The position numbers and the translations under genes were made by a program. Positions 7,224 to 16,150 of a stretch of 64,000 nucleotides of DNA are shown piece after piece. Origin of the DNA: Paenibacillus hunanensis. Its GTDB lineage: Bacteria > Bacillota > Bacilli > Paenibacillales > Paenibacillaceae. The first letter of the stretch is position 1, and every line of letters starts with the position of its first letter. A model generated the notes under the pieces. That model was not told the origin of the DNA, did not search any database, and was given only the letters and a program-made list of their open reading frames with translations. The stretch is from NCBI RefSeq assembly GCF_014645615.1, contig NZ_BMMB01000012.1, positions 1 to 64,000 on the forward strand. The letters are read 5' to 3'.

Positions 7224-8168
7224 CTATTCTTCCTGACGCAGACCAAGACCAAGTTCCTGTAACTTCTCTTGAACTTCTTCAAGAGATTTGCGTCCCAGGT
7301 TACGGACCTTCATCATGTCGTCTTCGGATTTAGTAGTCAGTTCCTGCACCGTGTTGATGCCGGCACGTTTCAAGCAGTTGTAAGAACGTACGGAGAGATC
7401 GAGTTCTTCGATCGTCATCTCAAGCACTTTCTCTTTCTTATCTTCCTCTTTTTCAACCATAATTTCTGCATCTTTTGCTTCGTCAGTCAGACCAACGAAC
7501 AGCATCAGGTGCTCGGTCAAAATTTTGGCGCCCAGGCTAACGGCTTCTTCAGGACGGATGCTACCATCTGTCCAGATTTCGATCGTCAGCTTGTCATAGT
7601 TCGTAACTTGACCAACACGAGTATTCTCGATGCCATAGTTAACACGGGAAATCGGAGTATAGATCGAATCGATTGGAATCACGCCAATTGGCTGATCCGC
7701 ACGTTTGTTCTTGTCTGCCGATACATAACCGCGACCACGGTTTGCAAAAATACGCATGTGGAGTCTGGAACCTGGAGCAAGGGTGGCAATATGAAGATCC
7801 GGGTTAAGGATTTCCACATCACTATCTGCACGGATATCGCCAGCAGTGACCACGCCTTCTCCTTCCGCGTCAATCTCCAACACTTTTTCTTCATCGGAGT
7901 GGATTTTCAGCGAGAGGGCCTTGAGGTTCAAAATGATCTCGGTAACGTCTTCCATTACGCCTTGAACCGTTGAGAACTCGTGCAATACACCATCGATCTG
8001 TACAGATGTTACTGCCGCACCCGGAAGGGAGGACAACAAAATCCGACGAAGTGAATTGCCAAGTGTTGTGCCGTAACCACGTTCGAGAGGTTCTACGATG
8101 AACTTGCCATAGGTTCCTTCATCATTTACATCTACGGTCTCAATTTTCGGCTTTTCGATTTCTATCAC
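7224..8168 (-). CDS. rpoA: RNA polymerase alpha subunit
   Basis: Alpha subunit of RNA polymerase (314 aa). The N-terminal dimerisation domain includes the TLGNSLRRILLSSLPG region (about 35-50). A linker rich in Glu and Lys (about 235-248) leads to the C-terminal domain, which contacts UP elements and activators (ELDLSVRSYNCLKRAGI, then the helix-hairpin-helix region VRNLGRKSLEEVQ). Length and domains are normal. It lies between rpsK and rplQ in the conserved alpha operon order. Confidence 0.99.
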   Translation of the reverse strand: MIEIEKPKIETVDVNDEGTYGKFIVEPLERGYGTTLGNSLRRILLSSLPGAAVTSVQIDGVLHEFSTVQGVMEDVTEIILNLKALSLKIHSDEEKVLEIDAEGEGVVTAGDIRADSDVEILNPDLHIATLAPGSRLHMRIFANRGRGYVSADKNKRADQPIGVIPIDSIYTPISRVNYGIENTRVGQVTNYDKLTIEIWTDGSIRPEEAVSLGAKILTEHLMLFVGLTDEAKDAEIMVEKEEDKKEKVLEMTIEELDLSVRSYNCLKRAGINTVQELTTKSEDDMMKVRNLGRKSLEEVQEKLQELGLGLRQEE

Positions 8169-8301
8169 TGCAATATCCCTCCTTCAAAACGTCGCTTCGA
8201 TGAAACTGTCGCTAAAACTTTATACAATAGACATGCAGCAATCCCAGGCAAGCGGTACGCCTGCACCGGAGTTTGACTACATTTGTAGAGACATGCCTCG
8301 A

Positions 8302-8697
8302 TTATACGCGACGACGTTTTGGTGGACGGCATCCGTTATGCGGGATCGGAGTTACATCCTTAATCAGGTTAACTTCCAGACCAGCTGCTTGCAGGGAACG
8401 AATCGCTGCTTCACGGCCTGCGCCAGGACCTTTAACCATAACTTCAACGGCTTTCATGCCGTGCTCCATAGCTGCTTTAGCTGCAGTTTCTGCTGCAAGC
8501 TGTGCTGCGAAAGGAGTGGATTTACGGGAACCTCTGAATCCAAGACCGCCGGAGCTTGCCCAGGAAATAGCGTTGCCGTGAGGATCCGTAATCGTAACGA
8601 TTGTATTGTTAAACGTGGAACGAATGTGAGCCACGCCAGATTCGATATTTTTACGGTCGCGACGTTTAGTACGTACGACTTTTTTCGCTTTAGCCAT
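8302..8697 (-). CDS. rpsK: 30S ribosomal protein S11
   Basis: Small-subunit platform protein S11 (131 aa). Family signatures include ARIRSTFNNTIVTITD-like sequence near residue 24 (here HIRSTFNNTIVTITD), GFRGSRKSTPFAAQ, and the C-terminal DVTPIPHNGCRPPKRRRV. It follows rpsM by 16 bp; the 133-bp gap before rpoA shows no gene. Confidence 0.98.
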   Translation of the reverse strand: MAKAKKVVRTKRRDRKNIESGVAHIRSTFNNTIVTITDPHGNAISWASSGGLGFRGSRKSTPFAAQLAAETAAKAAMEHGMKAVEVMVKGPGAGREAAIRSLQAAGLEVNLIKDVTPIPHNGCRPPKRRRV

Positions 8698-8713
8698 TGA
8701 TCATTAACCTCCC

Positions 8714-9079
8714 TTACTTCTTCTTGTTCGCTACTGTGCGACGAGGACCTTTACGTGTACGAGCATTTGTTTTGGTACGTTGACCACGAACCGGTAGACC
8801 ACGACGGTGACGAACACCACGGTAGCATCCGATTTCGATCAGACGTTTAATGTTCAAAGAGATCTCACGACGAAGATCACCTTCTACTTTTTTACCTTCA
8901 ATTGCTTCACGCAGTTTTCCTACTTCATCTTCAGTCAGATCGCGGACACGAGTGTTCAGGTCAATACCTGTTTCACTCAGAATTTTCTGAGAAGTCGTTT
9001 TACCGATTCCGAAAATATATGTCAAGGCGATCTCAACGCGCTTATCACGTGGTAAATCCACACCAGATATACGTGCCAT
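8714..9079 (-). CDS. rpsM: 30S ribosomal protein S13
   Basis: Small-subunit head protein S13 (121 aa), which contacts the P-site tRNA and forms intersubunit bridges. MARISGVDLPRDKRVEIALT and the C-terminal RGLPVRGQRTKTNARTRKGP are diagnostic. It lies 22 bp after rpmJ in the alpha operon. Confidence 0.98.
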   Translation of the reverse strand: MARISGVDLPRDKRVEIALTYIFGIGKTTSQKILSETGIDLNTRVRDLTEDEVGKLREAIEGKKVEGDLRREISLNIKRLIEIGCYRGVRHRRGLPVRGQRTKTNARTRKGPRRTVANKKK

Positions 9080-9101
9080 TACGCTACACCTCCTCGATTA
9101 A

Positions 9102-9215
9102 TTAACCTTGCTTTTGTTTGTGTTTCGGGTTTTCACAAATAACCATTACATTCCCTTTGCGGCGAATGACTTTGCATTTTTCGCAGATGGGCTTTACAGA
9201 AGGTCTTACCTTCAT
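9102..9215 (-). CDS. rpmJ: 50S ribosomal protein L36 (zinc-binding form)
   Basis: A 37-aa protein read directly from the sequence, beginning MKVRPSVKPICEKCK and ending KHKQKQG. It keeps the C-x2-C ... C-x4-H zinc ligands (C11, C14, C27, H32), so it is the zinc-binding (C+) form of L36. AGGAGG lies 8 bp upstream of the ATG. It is the first gene after a candidate extended -10 promoter and stands in its usual place between infA and rpsM. Confidence 0.96.
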   Translation of the reverse strand: MKVRPSVKPICEKCKVIRRKGNVMVICENPKHKQKQG

Positions 9216-9301
9216 GTTAATTACCTCCTTAAGCTTTACGGTTGTAAAACTTATTTCGTCAGCATTTTATCTGCAGCACAAATTAGTCCACATAAGTATC
9301 T

Positions 9302-9310
9302 ATTATAGCA
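9302..9310 (-). promoter_or_regulatory. Extended -10 promoter upstream of rpmJ
   Basis: TGCTATAAT on the minus strand is a perfect extended -10 element, about 87 bp upstream of the rpmJ start. The -35 region is weak. It lies in the 115-bp gap after infA and could give the alpha operon its own start within the long spc-alpha transcript. Confidence 0.5.
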
Positions 9311-9330
9311 TACTTTTTTGCATTTGTGTT

Positions 9331-9546
9331 TTATTTACGATAAGTTATACGACCTTTTGTCAAATCATAAGGTGAAAGTTGAACAACCACCTTATCTCCA
9401 GTCAGAATACGAATGAAGTGCATCCGCAGCTTACCGGAAACATGAGCGAGAATTTGGTGACCATTCTCCAGCTCAACCTTGAACGTTGCATTCGGCAATG
9501 GTTCAAGAACCACGCCTTCTACCTCAATAACATCTTCTTTAGCCAC
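9331..9546 (-). CDS. infA: Translation initiation factor IF-1
   Basis: IF-1 binds the ribosomal A site during initiation (71 aa, single OB fold). The body, AKEDVIEVEGVV through SPYDLTKGRITYRK, is typical. I chose the GTG at 9546: AGGAGG stands 8-9 bp upstream and the protein then matches the usual M-AKEDVIE start. An in-frame ATG at 9591 would add 15 residues unlike any IF-1. It is 13 bp downstream of the KOW-domain gene. Confidence 0.97.
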   Translation of the reverse strand: MAKEDVIEVEGVVLEPLPNATFKVELENGHQILAHVSGKLRMHFIRILTGDKVVVQLSPYDLTKGRITYRK

Positions 9547-9559
9547 AATGAGTTCCTCC

Positions 9560-9865
9560 TTAGACCGTATTGTTTTCGGCAGATTCGACAAACTTGGCTA
9601 CTGCATGACGCAGCTTTCCATTTGTGACCCGTCCGCTTTCTTGCAAACTGTTTACAACTTCGCTGCTGATCACCGCTGTCAGCTCCAGATGAAGAACATT
9701 CTTCTTCTTCGGCTGATCAAACTTGCGTTTGTTGCCATCGGCGATATAAACAAATTTCTCATCCGGTATTGCAATGATTACAGCAGGCTGGCCAGCTCCC
9801 TTGCCTTTTGAAACCTTCACAATTTGACCAACCTGCGGGGATGTTCCTGCTTTCAACAAAATCAC
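9560..9865 (-). CDS. KOW-domain RNA-binding protein (L14e-like)
   Basis: A 101-aa protein with an N-terminal KOW motif (GTSPQVGQIVKVSKGKGAGQ, about 7-26), like the L14e-like KOW proteins found between map and infA in many Firmicutes (YbzG-type). A role in RNA or ribosome binding is inferred. The GTG start touches the map stop (TAG followed directly by GTG), suggesting translational coupling. TTG codons at 9859 and 9856 sit at a better distance from the AGGTGA sequence and may be the true start, so the N-terminus is uncertain by two or three residues. Confidence 0.85.
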   Translation of the reverse strand: MILLKAGTSPQVGQIVKVSKGKGAGQPAVIIAIPDEKFVYIADGNKRKFDQPKKKNVLHLELTAVISSEVVNSLQESGRVTNGKLRHAVAKFVESAENNTV

Positions 9866-10618
9866 CTACGCATTCAGTGTTGTGAAAATCTCCATACCGT
9901 CCGGTGTTACCGCAACCGTATGTTCAAAATGGGCACACAGTGAGCCGTCTACCGTAACTACTGTCCATTTGTCTTCCAACGTTTTAACATGCCGTCCGCC
10001 AGCGTTCACCATCGGTTCAATTGCAAGCACCATGCCTGGCTTGAGGCGTGGTCCCCGATCCGCAATTCCGTAATTCGGAATCTTTGGATCTTCGTGCAGC
10101 TTGGTTCCAATGCCGTGACCTACGTACTCGCGTACGACAGACATGCCGGCATTCTCGATAAAACGCTGTATTGCATGCGATATAGTAAACAGACGCACAT
10201 CCGGCTTCACTAGCTCCAGACCCGCAAATAAAGCTCCCTCCGTAACGTCCAGAAGGCGCTTCGCTTCGTCGGAAATGGTGCCGACCGGATATGTCCACGC
10301 CGAATCACCGTGATATCCCTGATATTGGGCTCCAATATCGAAAGTCACGATGTCGCCCTCTTGCAGTTTGCGTTTGCTTGGGAATCCATGAACGAGTTCT
10401 TCGTTCACCGAAGCACAAATACTGGCAGGAAAACCATTGTATCCTTTGAATGACGGCAAGGCATTCTGGCTGCGAATGTAACGATCCGCAATGACATCAA
10501 GCTCTTCCGTTGTAATCCCTGGCTCGATGTATTGCTTGATCAGAGCATGAGTTTCAGCAACAATTCGCCCTGCTTCTCTCATAAAGCCAAGTTCTGTTTC
10601 GGATTTGCAAATGATCAT
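9866..10618 (-). CDS. map: Methionine aminopeptidase, type I
   Basis: Removes the initiator methionine from nascent proteins. At 250 aa it is a standard type Ia enzyme without an N-terminal extension. The metal ligands lie in VTFDIGAQYQGYHGDSAWT (two Asp), EYVGHGIG (His), AIEPM (Glu) and AHFEHTVAV (Glu). It starts 5 bp after adk and runs directly into the KOW gene. The secY-adk-map-infA order is typical of the spc operon of Firmicutes. Confidence 0.98.
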   Translation of the reverse strand: MIICKSETELGFMREAGRIVAETHALIKQYIEPGITTEELDVIADRYIRSQNALPSFKGYNGFPASICASVNEELVHGFPSKRKLQEGDIVTFDIGAQYQGYHGDSAWTYPVGTISDEAKRLLDVTEGALFAGLELVKPDVRLFTISHAIQRFIENAGMSVVREYVGHGIGTKLHEDPKIPNYGIADRGPRLKPGMVLAIEPMVNAGGRHVKTLEDKWTVVTVDGSLCAHFEHTVAVTPDGMEIFTTLNA

Positions 10619-10623
10619 TCGAC

Positions 10624-11268
10624 TTAACCCCGAAGCAGTGACACAATATCAGAGGATACTTTGTCAATGCCCTGTTCGCCATCAATGTCTCTCAGCAGGC
10701 CTTGATCACCGTAGTAAGTCAGCAGCGGGGCAGTTTTGTTGCCGTACTCGTCAAGACGAGTCGCTACGCTTTCTTCGTTATCATCAGGTCTCTGGTAGAG
10801 CTCACCACCATCAAGATCGCAAATGCCCTCTTGTTTTGGTGGATTGAAAACAATGTGATACGTAGCGCCGCATGTTCTGCAAATGCGTCGTCCGGTAATG
10901 CGAACGAGCAGCTTATCGCGGTCTACCTTCAGATTGATTACGTGGTCCAGCTTACGGTCCATTGCTGCCAGCATGTTGTCGAGCGCTTCAGCCTGAGCCA
11001 GCGTTCTTGGATAACCGTCAAGCAAAAAACCTTTCTCACAATCAGGTTGAGCGAGTCGCTCTTCCACAATTCCGTTGGTTACGTCATCCGGTACAAGCAG
11101 ACCTTGATCGATGTAGGACTTCGCCTTTACACCAATAGGTGTCTCCTGCTTGATCGCCAGACGAAATGCATCGCCTGTCGAGATGTGAGGGATACCAAGC
11201 TCCTTAACGATAACAGCAGCTTGAGTTCCTTTACCAGCTCCCGGAGGTCCCATGAATATGATGTTCAC
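10624..11268 (-). CDS. adk: Adenylate kinase
   Basis: Interconverts ATP + AMP and 2 ADP (214 aa, long-lid form). The P-loop GPPGAGKGTQ (7-16) and the DGYPRT segment are present. The lid carries a C-x2-C ... C-x2-D site (ICRTCG and ICDLDG), the zinc ligand set known from Bacillus adenylate kinases. It lies between secY (91 bp) and map (5 bp). Confidence 0.98.
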   Translation of the reverse strand: MNIIFMGPPGAGKGTQAAVIVKELGIPHISTGDAFRLAIKQETPIGVKAKSYIDQGLLVPDDVTNGIVEERLAQPDCEKGFLLDGYPRTLAQAEALDNMLAAMDRKLDHVINLKVDRDKLLVRITGRRICRTCGATYHIVFNPPKQEGICDLDGGELYQRPDDNEESVATRLDEYGNKTAPLLTYYGDQGLLRDIDGEQGIDKVSSDIVSLLRG

Positions 11269-11359
11269 GCTACTTCACTCCCCCCAAAACGACTATTGCA
11301 AGAACAGCACGGAAAGGTGCCGGTTAGAACGGAATTAACCATTCACCGGAACCTGCCGT

Positions 11360-12658
11360 CTATTTATTGATAAAACCTTTGTAATGGCGTTTGATAAGTT
11401 GGCTTTCGATCGTTTTCATCGTATCCAGTGCAACACCGATTACGATGAGAAGCGATGTACCCCCGATTTGAACCGATTTTGGCAAACCGGAAATAGCCCC
11501 GAGGAATACCGGTAGTACCGAAATGATGGCCAGGAACAGAGAGCCTGTCATCGTCAAACGTGTCATAACTTTCGTCAGATACGTTGCCGTTGGCTTGCCT
11601 GGACGAACACCCGGAATGTAACCACCGTTCTTCTTCATATTATCTGCCATTTGCGTAGGGTTCATTTGTACAAATGTATAGAAAAACGTAAATCCGATAA
11701 TCATTACTACATACAAGACCATACCCAGCGGTTTGTCATACCACAGATTTGCGGTAATCCATTTTGCCCAACCGTGTGTGGACCAGAAGCTTGCAATAAT
11801 GATAGGAAATTGAAGCAGGGATACAGCGAAGATTACAGGGATAACACCAGCTGAATTGATCTTCAGCGGGATATGTGTATTCTGACCGCCATACATTTTG
11901 TTGCCTACTACGCGTTTTGCATATTGTACCGGAATTTTACGAATACCCTGTTGGATAAAGATAACACCGACTACAATCAAAATTACGACGAGAACAACAA
12001 CAACCAGCTTGATCACGTTCATGAACGTCTGGCCCTGAGCTAGGAAATCTGATTGAATCATATCGCGGATGTGCTGCGGGATTGCCGCAACGATACCTGC
12101 AAAGATAATAATCGAAATCCCGTTACCAATTCCTTTTTCGGTGATTTGCTCACCTAGCCACATCAGGAAAGATGTACCGGCAGTCAATACGATAGCAATA
12201 AGAGCGTAACTCCAGAACGTAGCGCCTGGAATCATCTCTGTATTGTATAAACGGTTAAAACCGATAGACGTACCAAAAGCCTGGATCAGACCCAAAATGA
12301 TTGTACCATAACGGGTGACCTGCGCCAGTTTCTTTTTACCGTGTTCCCCTTGTTTAGCCCATTCCGCAAATTTCGGAATAACATCCATCGACAGTAACTG
12401 TACGATGATGGATGCGGTGATATACGGCATAATTCCGAGGGCAAAGATCGAGAAACGAGACAATGCACCACCGGAGAAAGTGTTTAGAAGACCGAACAAT
12501 TCTTGCCCCTGGTTATTTACAGCAGTGAAAACTTCCGTGTTTACTCCAGGTACTGGTACGAACGAACCGATACGGTAGACAATCAGCACCAGCAAAGTAA
12601 AAAGTATCCGATTTCTAAGGTCTTCCACCCGCCATATATTCTTCAGGGTCTTGAACAT
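11360..12658 (-). CDS. secY: Protein translocase subunit SecY
   Basis: Central pore subunit of the SecYEG translocase (432 aa), with about ten membrane segments. The plug region GGALSRFSIFALGIMPYI and the cytosolic VVGNKMYGGQNTHIPLKIN loop are characteristic. Its ATG overlaps the rplO stop by one base (TAATG), indicating translational coupling. Confidence 0.98.
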   Translation of the reverse strand: MFKTLKNIWRVEDLRNRILFTLLVLIVYRIGSFVPVPGVNTEVFTAVNNQGQELFGLLNTFSGGALSRFSIFALGIMPYITASIIVQLLSMDVIPKFAEWAKQGEHGKKKLAQVTRYGTIILGLIQAFGTSIGFNRLYNTEMIPGATFWSYALIAIVLTAGTSFLMWLGEQITEKGIGNGISIIIFAGIVAAIPQHIRDMIQSDFLAQGQTFMNVIKLVVVVLVVILIVVGVIFIQQGIRKIPVQYAKRVVGNKMYGGQNTHIPLKINSAGVIPVIFAVSLLQFPIIIASFWSTHGWAKWITANLWYDKPLGMVLYVVMIIGFTFFYTFVQMNPTQMADNMKKNGGYIPGVRPGKPTATYLTKVMTRLTMTGSLFLAIISVLPVFLGAISGLPKSVQIGGTSLLIVIGVALDTMKTIESQLIKRHYKGFINK

Positions 12659-13098
12659 TAGATCACCTCGGTTTTACCGCCGGCAGCCTCGATCTTCTCT
12701 ACCGCAGATTGAGAGAACTTATTCGCTTTTACAGTCAGTTTTACAGTCAGATCACCGTTACCGAGGATCTTAATGCCGCTCTTCGCGTTTTTGACCATAC
12801 CTTGTTCCATCAAGAACTCCGGAGTTACTTCTGTGTCAGCAGCCAGACTGTTCAGTTCAGCTACATTTACCAGAGCGTACTCTTTACGGGTAGGGTTAAC
12901 AAATCCACGTTTTGGCAAACGACGATACAATGGGTTTTGACCGCCTTCAAATCCTGGACGAACGCCACCGCCAGAGCGGGAGTTTTGTCCTTTGTGACCA
13001 CGACCCGATGTTTTACCTGTACCGCTACTAGTACCACGACCTACGCGTTTGCGTTCTTTGCGGGAACCAGGAGCTGGAGAAAGCTCATGCAATTTCAT
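12658..13098 (-). CDS. rplO: 50S ribosomal protein L15
   Basis: Large-subunit protein L15 (146 aa from MKLHELSPAPGSRKERKR). The glycine-rich stretch GRGTSSGTGKTSGRGHKGQ is diagnostic. ATG 13098 is chosen; the GTG four codons upstream lies inside the AGGAGG ribosome-binding site. It overlaps secY by one base. Confidence 0.97.
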   Translation of the reverse strand: MKLHELSPAPGSRKERKRVGRGTSSGTGKTSGRGHKGQNSRSGGGVRPGFEGGQNPLYRRLPKRGFVNPTRKEYALVNVAELNSLAADTEVTPEFLMEQGMVKNAKSGIKILGNGDLTVKLTVKANKFSQSAVEKIEAAGGKTEVI

Positions 13099-13144
13099 CG
13101 TTCGTTGCACCTCCTTATTGATAATAGGCTAATCTTTCGATCAA

Positions 13145-13330
13145 TTAGCCTTGAATTTCTTTTACAGATACCAAGTGTTTTACTTGGTTAACCATGCCGC
13201 GGATTGCAGCATTGTCTTCTTGAATGACCGAATGGTTCAGCTTACGCAGACCCAAAGTTTTCACAGTAACACGTTGTGTTTCTGGACGGCCGATCACGCT
13301 ACGGACGAGGGTAATTTCCAATTTAGCCAT
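13145..13330 (-). CDS. rpmD: 50S ribosomal protein L30
   Basis: Large-subunit protein L30 (61 aa), beginning MAKLEITLVRSVIGRPETQR and with the TLGLRKLNHSV core. It lies 12 bp after rpsE and 46 bp before rplO, with a GGAGGG ribosome-binding site. Confidence 0.97.
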   Translation of the reverse strand: MAKLEITLVRSVIGRPETQRVTVKTLGLRKLNHSVIQEDNAAIRGMVNQVKHLVSVKEIQG

Positions 13331-13342
13331 GTGATTCCCTCC

Positions 13343-13840
13343 TTAACCGAGCAGCTCTTCGATTGTTTTTCCACGCAGTTTAGCTACGTCTTCAGCACGT
13401 TTCAGGCGAGACAAGCCTTCCAGTGTAGCATTAACCATGTTCATGGAATTCGAAGAACCCAGGGATTTTGTCAAGATGTCGCCTACGCCAGCGAGTTCCA
13501 GAACAGCACGAACTGGACCACCAGCGATAACGCCAGTACCTTCCGATGCTGGTTTCAGCATAACGCGGCCTGCGCCGAATTTACCGTTTACCAGGTGAGG
13601 AATTGTTGTTCCTACGAGTGGAACGTGGATCAGGTTTTTCTTAGCATCTTCGATACCTTTACGGATCGCGTCAGGTACCTCGCCAGCTTTACCCAAACCA
13701 GCACCAACCCAGCCTTTACCATCGCCTACTACTACCAATGCGCTAAAGCTAAAGCGACGTCCGCCCTTTACTACTTTAGCAACACGGTTGATGTGAACTA
13801 CTCTTTCAGTCAGTTCCAAAGTATTTGGATCAATACGCAA
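13343..13840 (-). CDS. rpsE: 30S ribosomal protein S5
   Basis: Small-subunit protein S5 (165 aa), which shapes the mRNA entry channel and decoding fidelity. VVHINRVAKVVKGGRRFSFS (about 15-34) is the S5 signature; the helical C-terminal half is intact. The start is a TTG (13840) with AGGAGG 8 bp upstream; no in-frame ATG is closer to the family start. Confidence 0.97.
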   Translation of the reverse strand: MRIDPNTLELTERVVHINRVAKVVKGGRRFSFSALVVVGDGKGWVGAGLGKAGEVPDAIRKGIEDAKKNLIHVPLVGTTIPHLVNGKFGAGRVMLKPASEGTGVIAGGPVRAVLELAGVGDILTKSLGSSNSMNMVNATLEGLSRLKRAEDVAKLRGKTIEELLG

Positions 13841-13866
13841 GTCGTTTACCTCCTTTTTGCAATAGA

Positions 13867-14232
13867 TTAGAATTGAAGACCCGCTTCACGAGCTGCATCT
13901 GCCAGGGCTTTAATCCGTCCGTGATACAAATAGCCACCGCGATCGAATACTACAACCTCGTGTCCTTTGTCTTTCGCACGTTTTGCGATCAGTTCGCCAA
14001 CTTGAGCAGCTGCTTCTACGCTACCGCCGTTTTTGATTTCGCCGATCTCTTTATCCAGAGTGGAAGCAGAAACGAGAGTTACGCCAGCCACGTCATCGAT
14101 CAATTGAGCATAAATGTGTTTGGAAGAACGGAACACGTTCAGACGTGGACGTGCAGCTGTACCAGTGATGTTCTTACGAACACGCAGGTGTCTTTTCAGA
14201 CGAGCTTTGTTTTTATCCGCTTTAGTAATCAT
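13867..14232 (-). CDS. rplR: 50S ribosomal protein L18
   Basis: Large-subunit protein L18 (121 aa), which binds 5S rRNA. The basic N-terminus, then TAARPRLNVFRSSKHIYAQL, and the C-terminal DRGGYLYHGRIKALADAARE are typical. It is 26 bp upstream of rpsE. Confidence 0.97.
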   Translation of the reverse strand: MITKADKNKARLKRHLRVRKNITGTAARPRLNVFRSSKHIYAQLIDDVAGVTLVSASTLDKEIGEIKNGGSVEAAAQVGELIAKRAKDKGHEVVVFDRGGYLYHGRIKALADAAREAGLQF

Positions 14233-14313
14233 GACTTATCTTTCACTCCTTTCATTATACATGAGCTAGCTTCAAGCTAAGCAGCTTGGGGTAATTCAAA
14301 ATTATCCCCTAGC

Positions 14314-14856
14314 TTACTTCTTCTTACCAGCTTTACCTTCTTTACGCAGAATGCGTTCGCCTTCGTACTTGATACCTTTACCTTTATACGGCTCTGGTTC
14401 ACGAACGGAACGGATTTTCGCAGCATAAGCACCTACGCGCTCTTTATCGATACCGTTAACGACGATACGTGTGTTCGAAGGAACATCGAATTCGATGCCA
14501 GCTTCTGGAGTGATTTCTACCGGGTGAGAGTAACCAACGTTCAGAACGATTTTATCGCCAGATTTGCTTGCGCGGTATCCGACACCAACCAGTTCCAGGG
14601 CTTTGGAGAAACCAGTAGTTACTCCGCTTACCATGTTGCTTACTACGCTGCGTGTAGTTCCGTGCAGGGAACGATGCAGTTTGTTGTCAGAAGGACGCTC
14701 AATCGTGATCACGTTACCTTCGATGACTACTTTCATATCTTGGTGAAGTTCACGGGACAGGCTTCCTTTCGGACCTTTCACCGTAAGAGTAGTGTTGTTC
14801 AGAGTCACCTCTACACCACTTGGTACTTCAATTGGTTTACGACCAATACGGGACAT
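14314..14856 (-). CDS. rplF: 50S ribosomal protein L6
   Basis: Large-subunit protein L6 (180 aa), two duplicated alpha/beta domains. MSRIGRKPIEVPSGV and the C-terminal PEPYKGKGIKYEGERILRKE are diagnostic. It follows rpsH by 31 bp. Confidence 0.98.
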   Translation of the reverse strand: MSRIGRKPIEVPSGVEVTLNNTTLTVKGPKGSLSRELHQDMKVVIEGNVITIERPSDNKLHRSLHGTTRSVVSNMVSGVTTGFSKALELVGVGYRASKSGDKIVLNVGYSHPVEITPEAGIEFDVPSNTRIVVNGIDKERVGAYAAKIRSVREPEPYKGKGIKYEGERILRKEGKAGKKK

Positions 14857-14887
14857 TGCATTGCACCTCCTTATTTTATGACGTCAA

Positions 14888-15286
14888 TTACCAAACGTAG
14901 CAAATAACTTCGCCGCCGCTTTTTGCTTGACGAGCCTCTTTATCAGTTACTACTCCACCGGAAGTAGAGATGATCGCGATTCCGAGTCCACCAAGAACGC
15001 GAGGAACCTCGTTGCTCTTTGTGTAAACACGAAGTCCTGGTTTACTGATACGTTTCAGGCCAGTAATTACGCGCTCGTTATTTTGACCGTACTTCAGGAA
15101 GATACGGATAATTCCTTGTTTGTTGTCCTCAACGAATTCAGCATCACGGATGAAGCCTTCGCGCTTCAGAATATCAGCGATTTGCTTTTTCATTTTGGAA
15201 GCTGGAACTTCTACTGTTTCGTGACGCACTGTGTTGGCGTTACGAATACGTGTAAGCATATCAGCAATTGGATCTGACATAGACAT
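14888..15286 (-). CDS. rpsH: 30S ribosomal protein S8
   Basis: Small-subunit protein S8 (132 aa), a primary 16S rRNA binder. SDPIADMLTRIRNAN and the C-terminal ISTSSGVMTD-like motif (here ISTSGGVVTDKEAR) are present. The first ATG has AGGAGG 9 bp upstream; a second Met two codons later is less well placed. S8 represses the spc operon in E. coli; I see no evidence for or against that here. Confidence 0.97.
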   Translation of the reverse strand: MSMSDPIADMLTRIRNANTVRHETVEVPASKMKKQIADILKREGFIRDAEFVEDNKQGIIRIFLKYGQNNERVITGLKRISKPGLRVYTKSNEVPRVLGGLGIAIISTSGGVVTDKEARQAKSGGEVICYVW

Positions 15287-15318
15287 GTGTGTGAACCTCC
15301 TTCCTGTTAATCAATGAT

Positions 15319-15504
15319 TTACCAGCTTGCTTTTTTCACGCCAGGAATCTGGCCTTTATACGCCAATTCGCGGAAGCAAATACGGCAGATTTTAAACTTT
15401 TGCAAAACGGAATGTGGACGACCACAACGTTCGCAACGAGTGTAAGCACGCACTTTGAACTTCGGAGTACGCTGTTGTTTTACTTTCATTGAAGTTTTAG
15501 CCAC
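15319..15504 (-). CDS. rpsZ: 30S ribosomal protein S14, zinc-binding (type Z)
   Basis: Short zinc-dependent S14 (61 aa) with the C-x2-C ... C-x2-C set (RCERCGRP and ICRICF). GTG 15504 is chosen because it gives the usual M-AKTSMKVKQQ start and AGGAGG lies 11 bp upstream; the GTG four codons earlier overlaps the ribosome-binding site. Many Firmicutes also carry a zinc-free paralogue elsewhere for zinc limitation. Confidence 0.96.
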   Translation of the reverse strand: MAKTSMKVKQQRTPKFKVRAYTRCERCGRPHSVLQKFKICRICFRELAYKGQIPGVKKASW

Positions 15505-15574
15505 TTCGCCTGACACCTCCTAAAGATTTTCGGAGAAAAAGGGGCTTATATTAGAACCCCGTACTTAGACCATC

Positions 15575-16117
15575 TTATTTTACGAAAGGCATTCCCAATT
15601 GAGTCAGAAGCTCACGGGACTCTTCGTCTGTTTTCGCAGTTGTTACGATAACGATATCCATACCACGTACTTTATCGACTTTATCGTACTCGATCTCTGG
15701 GAAGATCAGTTGTTCTTTCAGACCCAGTGTGTAGTTACCACGACCGTCGAACGCTTTGGAAGAAACACCGCGGAAGTCACGTACGCGAGGCAGTGTAACG
15801 TTAACCAGTTTGTCCAGGAAGTAGTACATGCGGTCACCGCGCAGTGTTACTTTAACACCGATTGGCATACCTTCACGCAGCTTAAATCCAGCGATGGATT
15901 TTTTAGCGCGAGTGATAACTGGCTTTTGACCAGCGATCAGTTGAAGATCGTTTACAGCAGAATCCAAAACTTTGGAGTTCGATACCGCTTCGCCCACACC
16001 CATGTTGATAACGATTTTCTCAACTTTAGGTACTTGCATTACCGTTTTGTATTGAAACTTCGTAGTCAGAGCAGGAACGATTTCGTTCAGGTACATATCT
16101 TTCATTCTTGAAGCCAT
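15575..16117 (-). CDS. rplE: 50S ribosomal protein L5
   Basis: Large-subunit protein L5 (180 aa), which binds 5S rRNA in the central protuberance. VEKIVINMGVGEAVSNSK (about 31-48) and RDFRGVSSKAFDGRGNYTLG are diagnostic. It is 33 bp after rplX. Confidence 0.98.
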   Translation of the reverse strand: MASRMKDMYLNEIVPALTTKFQYKTVMQVPKVEKIVINMGVGEAVSNSKVLDSAVNDLQLIAGQKPVITRAKKSIAGFKLREGMPIGVKVTLRGDRMYYFLDKLVNVTLPRVRDFRGVSSKAFDGRGNYTLGLKEQLIFPEIEYDKVDKVRGMDIVIVTTAKTDEESRELLTQLGMPFVK

Positions 16118-16150
16118 TGGGGAAGGTCCTCCTTTCTTTAACAGTAGTTA